From: Chitinophagaceae bacterium
GTDB lineage: Bacteria > Bacteroidota > Bacteroidia > Chitinophagales > Chitinophagaceae
Assembly: GCA_018335935.1 (NCBI GenBank)
Contig: JAGXRG010000057.1
Location: 62,001-126,000 of the forward strand
DNA length: 64,000 bases
Direction of reading: 5' to 3'
The notes beneath the pieces were generated by a model, which was given only the letters and a program-made list of their open reading frames with translations, was not told where the DNA came from and ran no database searches. Shown here in pieces: positions 58,151 to 64,000 of this stretch; positions within the stretch are counted from its first letter, which is position 1; every line of letters starts with the position of its first letter. The translations under genes were made by a program, and so were the position numbers.

Positions 58151-60313
58151 ATGAATCAACCCAAAAGATATTTAGTAACAAGTGCTTTGCCTTATGCCAA
58201 TGGATTAAAACATATTGGTCATTTGGCTGGTGCTTATATTCCTGCAGATATTTATGTACGCTATTTAAAAGCACAACAAAGGGATGTAGTTTTTGTTTGT
58301 GGTAGCGATGAGCATGGAACAGCAATTCCAATTCAGGCTATGAAAGAAGGAACTACTGCACAGGCCATCATTGATAAATATCATCCTATTATTGAACAAA
58401 ATTTTAAAGATTTAGGAATTGAGTTTGATATATATCACAGAACATCTTCTCCTCTTCATCACGAAACTGCTCAAGAATTTTTTACAAATTTAAACAATGC
58501 TGGAGCATTAGAAATTAAAGAAACTGAACAATATTTTGATGAGGCTACAAATACTTTTTTAGCTGACAGATTTATTAAAGGCACTTGTCCAAACTGCAAC
58601 TACGATAGTGCTTTTGGCGATCAATGCGAAAAATGTGGTAAAAGTTTAAGTCCAGAAGAACTCTTCAATCCAGTTTCAACATTAAGCGGAAACTCTCCCA
58701 TAAAAAAAGCTACCAAACATTGGTATTTACCCTTAAATAAACACGAAGATTTTTTAAAAGAATGGGTATTAACTGAACATAAAAATGATTGGCGTGCAAA
58801 TGTTGTAGGCCAAGTGAAAAGTTGGGTAGATGGCGGTCTTCAACCACGTGCTGTTACCAGAGATTTAGATTGGGGGGTAAAAGTACCGTTAACCGTTGAC
58901 GGTCAACAGTCGACTGTTGACGGAAAAGTTCTCTACGTTTGGTTCGATGCTCCAATTGGTTATATATCTGCAACAAAACAATGGGCTCTTAACAATAACA
59001 AAGATTGGAAGCCTTATTGGTACGATAAAGACACTAGCTTGGTTCATTTTATTGGAAAAGATAATATTGTTTTTCATGCGATCATTTTTCCTGTGATGTT
59101 GAAATTGAATGGAAATATTTTACCATCAAATGTTCCTAGCAATGAATTCATGAATTTGGAAGGTGATAAAATGAGCACTAGCAGAGGTTGGAGTATTGAA
59201 ATGGATGATTACATAAACCATTGGATAAAACCAGAAAATGGTGGTGGACAAATGGCTGATGCTTTGCGATATTATCTTACAGCAATTGCACCTGAAACAA
59301 AAGACAGTGAATTTACTTGGAAAGGATTTCATCAATCCTATAAAAGTGAGTTAAGTGATATTTTAGGAAATTTTGTGAACCGTTCTTTTGTTTTAATGCA
59401 CAAATTATGTGCTGGCAAAGTTCCTTTCTTTCATAATGATATTATTGATGATGATGATAAGCAATTAATTCAAGAAATTCATCAAACAAAAATTACAGTT
59501 GAAAATTTATTAGAAGAATTTAAATTCAGAGAAGCATTATTCAATGTAATTGATTTAGCAAGAAAAGGAAACCAATATTTACAGAAAAAAGAACCTTGGA
59601 AGAAACCGTTAACGGTTGACGGTCAACAGTTAACCGAAAATCAAAAGTTAGTAGATAATTGTATTCATCTAAGTTTACAATTAACAGCAAATTTAGCCAT
59701 ACTTATCAATCCATTTTTACCATTTACAGCTAAAAAAATGTTGGGTATGATGAAAGTAGTTGACAAAATGTTAGAGTGGCAAAATGCAGGCTCAGTAACG
59801 CTTTTAAAGGCTGGCTACAGTTTAAGAGCACCAGAAATTTTATTTAGAAAAATAGAGGAAGAAGAAATAAGTAAACAAGTTGAAAAACTAAAGAAGAAGT
59901 CAACAGTCAACAGTCAACAGTCAACCGAAAAACAAAACAAAACAAAATTGGAAAACGAGAAACAAGAATCAAGAAACAATATTAAATCAACAATTGAGTT
60001 TGATGATTTTGCAAAAATAGATTTGAGAATTGGAACTATTATTCAAGCAGAAAAAGTAGAAAAAGCCGATAAGCTTTTAAAATTAGAAGTTGATTTAGGA
60101 TTCGAAACAAGAACTATAGTTTCAGGAATTGCTATGCATTATAAACCAGAAGAAATAATAGGAAAACAAGTTACCGTAGTTTGTAATTTGGCACCAAGAA
60201 AAATGAGAGGCATAGAAAGCAATGGTATGATTTTGATGGCTGAAGACAAATCTGGAAAACTTCATTTCATAAATAGCTCAGAAATGATTGATTCGGGTAG
60301 TGGTGTAAGTTAA
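58151..60313 (+). CDS. metG: Methionyl-tRNA synthetase with three repeat-derived inserts
   Basis: MetRS charges initiator and elongator tRNA-Met. The 720-residue protein has HIGH at residues 21-24, a zinc-binding insert with CPNC and CEKCG, the KMSKS loop as KMSTS at 340-344, an anticodon-binding domain and a C-terminal tRNA-binding domain from about 618. It is longer than usual because of three low-complexity inserts: residues 246-258, 486-496 and about 583-610. All three are encoded by repeats of the GTCAACA family. PLTVDGQQ occurs identically in the first two. The frame is intact and all active-site motifs are present, so the enzyme is presumably functional. Confidence 0.97.
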   Translation: MNQPKRYLVTSALPYANGLKHIGHLAGAYIPADIYVRYLKAQQRDVVFVCGSDEHGTAIPIQAMKEGTTAQAIIDKYHPIIEQNFKDLGIEFDIYHRTSSPLHHETAQEFFTNLNNAGALEIKETEQYFDEATNTFLADRFIKGTCPNCNYDSAFGDQCEKCGKSLSPEELFNPVSTLSGNSPIKKATKHWYLPLNKHEDFLKEWVLTEHKNDWRANVVGQVKSWVDGGLQPRAVTRDLDWGVKVPLTVDGQQSTVDGKVLYVWFDAPIGYISATKQWALNNNKDWKPYWYDKDTSLVHFIGKDNIVFHAIIFPVMLKLNGNILPSNVPSNEFMNLEGDKMSTSRGWSIEMDDYINHWIKPENGGGQMADALRYYLTAIAPETKDSEFTWKGFHQSYKSELSDILGNFVNRSFVLMHKLCAGKVPFFHNDIIDDDDKQLIQEIHQTKITVENLLEEFKFREALFNVIDLARKGNQYLQKKEPWKKPLTVDGQQLTENQKLVDNCIHLSLQLTANLAILINPFLPFTAKKMLGMMKVVDKMLEWQNAGSVTLLKAGYSLRAPEILFRKIEEEEISKQVEKLKKKSTVNSQQSTEKQNKTKLENEKQESRNNIKSTIEFDDFAKIDLRIGTIIQAEKVEKADKLLKLEVDLGFETRTIVSGIAMHYKPEEIIGKQVTVVCNLAPRKMRGIESNGMILMAEDKSGKLHFINSSEMIDSGSGVS
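58886..58923. repeat. GTCAACA-family repeat in metG, copy 1, with a 20-bp palindrome
   Basis: This 38-base segment encodes metG residues 246-258, in front of the conserved KVLYVWFDAPIGY. It contains GTTGACGGTCAACAGT, which recurs at 59615, and a perfect 20-bp palindrome at 58902-58921. It lies in the catalytic domain in a loop where other bacterial MetRS proteins have a few residues only. Confidence 0.8.
59606..59636. repeat. GTCAACA-family repeat in metG, copy 2
   Basis: This 31-base segment encodes residues 486-496. Its first 25 bases match copy 1 (from 58886) at 24 positions, and the frame is the same, so both encode PLTVDGQQ. It lies between the KKEPWKK segment and the next helix of the anticodon-binding domain. 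Confidence 0.8.
59899..59979. repeat. Heptad arrays in the metG linker: GTCAACA and GAAACAA families
   Basis: GTCAACA three times then GTCAACC (59899-59926) is followed, after an A-rich stretch, by GAAACAA, GAATCAA, GAAACAA (59959-59979). They encode the polar linker before the C-terminal tRNA-binding domain. The end of the first array shares CAACAG(T)YAACCGAAAA with the end of copy 2. Confidence 0.8.
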
Positions 60314-60403
60314 TTTTTAAAGAAATTTTAATTAAATAATGCTTTGAAGAGGCTAAAAAATATCTTCTTAGAACAAAAACCAAACAAACTCATAATAAAA
60401 CAC

Positions 60404-60432
60404 TTGCATATTTAGTAAAAACTATATTTTTG
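60404..60432 (+). promoter_or_regulatory. Promoter of acpP
   Basis: TTG (60404-60406), 18 bases, then TATTTTTG (60425-60432) match the Bacteroidota consensus fully. The predicted start point leaves a leader of about 17 bases before the acpP start codon at 60456. Confidence 0.6.
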
Positions 60433-60455
60433 CCGTGTAACTAAAACGTTTAAAA

Positions 60456-60692
60456 ATGTCAGACATCGCTACAAGAGTTAAAAAAATCATCGTAGATAAA
60501 TTAGGAGTAGATGAAGGAGAGGTAACTACAGAAGCTTCTTTTACTAATGATCTAGGTGCAGATTCTTTGGATACAGTAGAATTAATTATGGAATTTGAAA
60601 AAGAATTTAATATTTCAATTCCTGATGAGCAAGCTGAAACCATTACTACGGTAGGTCAAGCTGTTGCTTATTTAGAAGAACACGCCAAGTAA
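60456..60692 (+). CDS. acpP: Acyl carrier protein
   Basis: ACP carries growing fatty-acid chains on a phosphopantetheine arm. The 78-residue acidic protein has the attachment site in [10 protein letters not shown] with Ser37, and the usual four-helix pattern. It is followed by a hairpin and then fabF 166 bases downstream, the common acpP-fabF-rnc order. Confidence 0.97.
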   Translation: MSDIATRVKKIIVDKLGVDEGEVTTEASFTNDLGADSLDTVELIMEFEKEFNISIPDEQAETITTVGQAVAYLEEHAK

Positions 60693-60718
60693 GAATTACA
60701 TTAAACCGGAATAATTTC

Positions 60719-60767
60719 AATCCGCCTTTCTTTCGGCATTTGCCATAAGTTTGGCGGATTATTTATT
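60719..60767 (+). terminator. Probable terminator or processing hairpin after acpP
   Basis: AATCCGCC (60719-60726) and GGCGGATT (60753-60760) form a perfect 8-bp stem with a 26-base loop, followed by ATTTATT. The T-run is weak, so partial termination is possible, which would let acpP be made in excess over fabF. Confidence 0.6.
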
Positions 60768-60858
60768 ATAAAATAATTTTACAATTGTTCACTAACTTAC
60801 ATTAGTTAACTTTAGTTAACATTATGTATTATTATCATAGTATTATAAAAGTTGTTTT

Positions 60859-62112
60859 ATGCAATTAAAAAGAGTAGTAGTTACAGGAATTGGAGCTTTA
60901 ACACCATTAGGAAATAATTTAAATGATTATTGGAATAATTTATTAAATGGCGTTTCTGGTGCTGCTCCTATTACTTTATTTGATGCATCGAAATTTAAAA
61001 CAAGATTTGCTTGTGAAGTAAAAAATTTCGATCCTACAGAATTCATAGATAAAAAAGAAGCTAGAAAATTAGACCGCTTTGCACAGTTTGCATTAGTAGT
61101 TAGCGATCAAGCCATGACTGATGCCGGTTTAAATAAAGAAAACATTAACCCCGATAGAGTAGGTGTTGTTTTTGCAAGTGGTATTGGTGGTTTAACAACC
61201 TTTCAACATGAAGTTGCAGATTTTACAAGGGGCGATGGCACACCTCGTTTCAATCCCTTCTTCATTCCAAAAATGATCTTAGATATTGCAGCTGGGCATA
61301 TTAGTATGAGGCACAATTTACGTGGACCAAACTTTGCTGTGGTTAGTGCTTGTGCTAGTAGTACAAATGCAATTGGCCAAGCTTTCGATATTATTCGTTT
61401 AGGAAAATCAGATATTGTTTTAGCTGGTGGAAGTGAAGCTGTAATTAGTGAAGCCGGTGTTGCCGGATTTAATGCTATGAAAGCTATGAGTGAAAGAAAT
61501 GATGACCCTACAACTGCAAGTAGACCTTACGATAAAGATAGGGATGGTTTTGTAATGGGAGAAGCTGGAGGAATGTTAGTGTTAGAAGAATTAGAACATG
61601 CAAAAGCACGTGGTGCTAAAATATATTGTGAAGTAATGGGTTGTGGTGCAACTGCAGATGCTTATCATATCACTGCTCCTCATCCAGATGGAATGGGTGC
61701 AAGAAATGTAATGTTAGCAGCACTAAAAGAAGCTAATATGCAACCAGAAGAAATTCACTATATTAATACTCATGGAACCAGTACTCCAATTGGTGATGGT
61801 GCAGAGGTAAAAGCTATAACTCAAGTTTTTGGTGAACATGCTTATAATTTAAATATCAGTGCAACAAAAAGCATGACTGGGCACTGTCTTGGTGCTGCAG
61901 GAGTTATTGAAGCCATCGCTTGTATTATGGCTGTTGTAAATGATATTGTTCCACCAACGATTAATCATTTTACTGATGATCCTGAATTAGACCCTAAACT
62001 TAATTTTACTTTTAACAAAGCACAAAAAAGAACAGTAAATGCTGCTTTAAGTAATACATTTGGTTTTGGTGGTCATAATGCATGTGTTATTGTAAAAAAA
62101 TATAATTCATAG
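60859..62112 (+). CDS. fabF: 3-oxoacyl-ACP synthase II
   Basis: FabF extends acyl-ACP with malonyl-ACP in fatty-acid synthesis. The 417-residue protein has the full catalytic set: Cys165 (SACASSTNAIG), His305 (NTHGTSTP), Lys337 and His342 (ATKSMTGHCLGAAG). Length is normal. It lies between acpP and rnc on the same strand, and rnc begins 15 bases after its stop. Confidence 0.97.
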   Translation: MQLKRVVVTGIGALTPLGNNLNDYWNNLLNGVSGAAPITLFDASKFKTRFACEVKNFDPTEFIDKKEARKLDRFAQFALVVSDQAMTDAGLNKENINPDRVGVVFASGIGGLTTFQHEVADFTRGDGTPRFNPFFIPKMILDIAAGHISMRHNLRGPNFAVVSACASSTNAIGQAFDIIRLGKSDIVLAGGSEAVISEAGVAGFNAMKAMSERNDDPTTASRPYDKDRDGFVMGEAGGMLVLEELEHAKARGAKIYCEVMGCGATADAYHITAPHPDGMGARNVMLAALKEANMQPEEIHYINTHGTSTPIGDGAEVKAITQVFGEHAYNLNISATKSMTGHCLGAAGVIEAIACIMAVVNDIVPPTINHFTDDPELDPKLNFTFNKAQKRTVNAALSNTFGFGGHNACVIVKKYNS

Positions 62113-62127
62113 AAATCATTTTGCACT

Positions 62128-62835
62128 TTGCAAATACTCAGCAACTTTCTAAAACCCTCTGTAAAAGCTACATTTAAAAAGCAGATAGAGAATGTTATTG
62201 CCATGAAGATTGGCAAGGCTGATTTATACGAAATTGCATTGAGTCATAGAAGTGTTAAAGACAGCAACAGTGCTAATAATGAGCGTTTAGAATTTTTAGG
62301 AGATGCAGTTTTGAGCAGCATTGTAGCCGATTATTTGTTTAAACGTTACCCAATAAAAGGAGAAGGTTTTTTAACAGAAATGAGAAGCAAGATGGTGAAT
62401 CGTCAGCAACTGAATGATATTGCCATTAAAATGGGTATTAAACATTTGATGCTGTATAATAAGTCTGATGTTACTTTAAAAAACTCTCAAATTTTTGGTA
62501 ATACTCTCGAAGCTATTATTGGTGCCATTTATTTAGATAAAGGTTATAGAAAAACACAAGACTGGATAATTAAGCAAATTATTATGCCACATATGTATGT
62601 GGAATCTTTAGAAGCCATTGATATTAATTTAAAAAATAAACTTATTGGCTGGGCAAACAAACAAAACAAACAATTAGTTTTTGATGTGGCTGATGAAAGA
62701 AAAGAAGGTGCCAGAAAACTATTTACTATACATGTTTTAATAGACACAGAAATTATTGCAACAGGAATTGCTTTCAGCAAAAAAGATGCGAGTTTAATAG
62801 CTACTCAAAATGCTATTGCCAAATTGGGATTGTAA
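62128..62835 (+). CDS. rnc: Ribonuclease III
   Basis: RNase III cuts double-stranded RNA, including rRNA precursors. The protein has the signature NERLEFLGDAVL at residues 51-62, the second acidic segment GNTLEAIIGAIYLDKG, and a C-terminal double-stranded-RNA binding domain. No ATG precedes the conserved N-terminal helices. The first in-frame candidate is the TTG at 62128 (235 residues), while the ATG at 62203 would remove 25 residues of the expected helix. The true start is therefore uncertain but probably near 62128. It converges with the next gene at 7 bases. Confidence 0.93.
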   Translation: MQILSNFLKPSVKATFKKQIENVIAMKIGKADLYEIALSHRSVKDSNSANNERLEFLGDAVLSSIVADYLFKRYPIKGEGFLTEMRSKMVNRQQLNDIAIKMGIKHLMLYNKSDVTLKNSQIFGNTLEAIIGAIYLDKGYRKTQDWIIKQIIMPHMYVESLEAIDINLKNKLIGWANKQNKQLVFDVADERKEGARKLFTIHVLIDTEIIATGIAFSKKDASLIATQNAIAKLGL

Positions 62836-62842
62836 ATTGCTA

Positions 62843-63205
62843 CTATCCTCTCTCATAATAAGGCACTTCATCATTACAAACATCCTCTTCTTGCAGCCAA
62901 TATTTTTGGGTAACAAATTTGCCGTCCTTGGTTTTTAACAATCTTCCAAAAATAGCATTGGTAGCATTGAATGCTAAATGTGTAACGCCAAGTGTATATT
63001 TTTCCTCTTCCTCAATAATTTCAACAGGCTCTCCCTCTTTTGCAACAACAGGTTTTGCTATAACTGGAACAACAATAACTAAATAACCATTATATTCTAA
63101 TAACGATTTCAAAAACTTCATTCTTTCTTTAGAAACATTGCTTTCAACAATGGCACATTTTATTCCATCCAACTCTTCAAACAAATGATTTTTATTAATT
63201 GCCAT
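62843..63205 (-). CDS. Conserved-looking hypothetical protein
   Basis: This 120-residue protein is not recognised. It has no signal peptide or membrane segment. The middle is acidic and Val/Pro-rich (VVAKEGEPVEIIEEEE) between two more regular parts, and the C-terminal half (GVTHLAFNATNAIFGRLLK) looks like a folded domain. It begins 9 bases after the nuoN stop codon, so it could be cotranscribed with the NADH dehydrogenase genes. No function is proposed. Confidence 0.7.
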   Translation of the reverse strand: MAINKNHLFEELDGIKCAIVESNVSKERMKFLKSLLEYNGYLVIVVPVIAKPVVAKEGEPVEIIEEEEKYTLGVTHLAFNATNAIFGRLLKTKDGKFVTQKYWLQEEDVCNDEVPYYERG

Positions 63206-63214
63206 GTTTAAAAT

Positions 63215-64000
63215 TTAACACATAAATAAATCGTAGATATACTGATAAATATTGCTATACAATCCTGTTACTAAAATACCCAAAATACAAATGATGAATG
63301 AAATTTTAGGATATATAGAAATTGTTATTTTTTCAATTGGGTTTTCATTTTCATCCATGAACATAGCTTTTACTACTTTTAAATAATAGTACAATGCAAT
63401 CACCATATTTATTGCAGCAATGGTGATTAAAATATAATTTCCTTTTCCAGCACCCGCAATCAATAGAAAGAATTTACCAAAAAATCCGGCAGTTGGTGGA
63501 ATGCCTGCTAAAGAAAATAATGCAATAGTTAATATCCAAGTTAATGCTGGATTGGTTTTATATAACCCTTTATAATCATCACCATTTTCTTTGCCTGTTA
63601 ATGCACTAATTAAACTAATTACGCCAAATGCTGCAAGGTTTGAAAATATATAAATTAAAATAAAATATACAATTGAGGTTGAACCTTCAATAGTATAACT
63701 ACTAATGCCAATTAAAATAAACCCTACTTGTGCAATGGAGGAAAATGCTAAGAAGCGTTTCATGTTTTGCTGACGAATAGCAAATAAGTTTCCTATCAAC
63801 ATGGTCATGATAGAGATAATAAATATCATATTATACCATAACACATCGAAAGATTTGAAAACTGAAAATAACACTGAAACAAAAACAAAAACAATTGCAC
63901 CTTTTGATATTACAGATAGATATGATGTAACTGCAACTGGCGAACCTTGATACACATCAGCAGTCCATAAATGAAAAGGAACTGCAGAAATTTTAAATCC
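63215..64000 (-). CDS. nuoN: NADH-quinone oxidoreductase subunit N, C-terminal part (cut by window edge)
   Basis: NuoN is a proton-pumping membrane subunit of respiratory complex I. The frame is open to the window edge, giving 261 residues of the C-terminal half. The conserved PFHLWTADVYQGSPVAVTSY segment, residues 7-26 of the fragment, is a hallmark of NuoN, with GIPPTAGFFGKFFL further on. About eight hydrophobic segments follow. The N-terminus and the rest of a probable nuo cluster lie to the right of the window. A GTG within the frame at 63955 is not the start, because the conserved sequence continues upstream of it. Confidence 0.95.
   Translation of the reverse strand, partial: GFKISAVPFHLWTADVYQGSPVAVTSYLSVISKGAIVFVFVSVLFSVFKSFDVLWYNMIFIISIMTMLIGNLFAIRQQNMKRFLAFSSIAQVGFILIGISSYTIEGSTSIVYFILIYIFSNLAAFGVISLISALTGKENGDDYKGLYKTNPALTWILTIALFSLAGIPPTAGFFGKFFLLIAGAGKGNYILITIAAINMVIALYYYLKVVKAMFMDENENPIEKITISIYPKISFIICILGILVTGLYSNIYQYIYDLFMC

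Noticed and set aside
60314-60403. A GAAGA/TCTTC hairpin after metG as a terminator
   Set aside because: The stem is only five bases and no T-run follows, so it was not called.

Overview
This window is low-G+C chromosomal DNA from a member of the Bacteroidota, most like the Chitinophagaceae or a nearby sphingobacterial lineage. Lineage markers are the TAnnTTTG -7 promoter elements with TTG boxes about 18-21 bases upstream, the near absence of Shine-Dalgarno sequences, a PorU2-like C25 protease of the type IX secretion system, a DUF6089 outer-membrane protein, a BamA gene followed by two OmpH/Skp genes, and a GH3-family protein. No rRNA, tRNA, CRISPR array, transposase, integrase or phage gene was seen. 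It reads as core genome with unusual repeat content.

Layout. 1-5.7 kb: the start of a DEAD-box RNA helicase with a long 5' leader, a small membrane protein, an MFS transporter, a TonB-dependent receptor and a family 9 glycosyltransferase. 5.7-10.5 kb (minus strand): a DUF4153 membrane protein, lysS, a GNAT acetyltransferase, an RluE-like pseudouridine synthase and a possible small RNA upstream of it. 10.7-19.2 kb: an LpxD-like acyltransferase, an NAD-dependent epimerase, an RND/MMPL exporter, DUF420, an ABC membrane domain lacking its ATPase, an enoyl-CoA hydratase, a LolC/E-like permease and an RDD protein. 19.2-31.6 kb: PorU2-like protease, L,D-transpeptidase, tmk, OsmC, an outer-membrane protein, a DinB-like protein, adk, msrB and a family 39 glycosyltransferase. 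31.6-37.3 kb: three 70-bp palindromic repeats, then atpG, scpB, GH3, a small membrane protein, DUF6089 and nadK. 37.4-44.3 kb: a GH31 glucosidase, mreB-mreC-mreD, holB and DUF2461. 44.3-53.8 kb: MBOAT acyltransferase, membrane patatin, heme A synthase, rnhB, a YrdC-family protein, SixA, LysE and ligA. 54-64 kb: bamA, two ompH genes, metG, acpP, fabF, rnc, a small unknown protein and a truncated nuoN.

The genes centre on envelope building (LpxD, GT9, BamA/Skp, MreBCD, L,D-transpeptidase, PorU2, MBOAT), fatty-acid synthesis (acpP-fabF), translation (lysS, metG, pseudouridine synthase, YrdC) and replication/repair (holB, ligA, rnhB, scpB).

The most unusual feature is a set of degenerate short repeats with a strict 7-base period. 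Each site has its own heptamer, such as GTCAACA, TAGTCTT, TTTGACT or TAGGAAT. They lie between genes (upstream of the helicase, between mreB and mreC, after bamA) and also inside the essential genes metG (three places) and ligA (one place), where they stay in frame and encode low-complexity inserts. Two metG copies 720 bp apart match at 24 of 25 bases. A second oddity is that all twelve convergent gene pairs meet within -4 to +7 bp, four of them sharing one TTAA as both stop codons.
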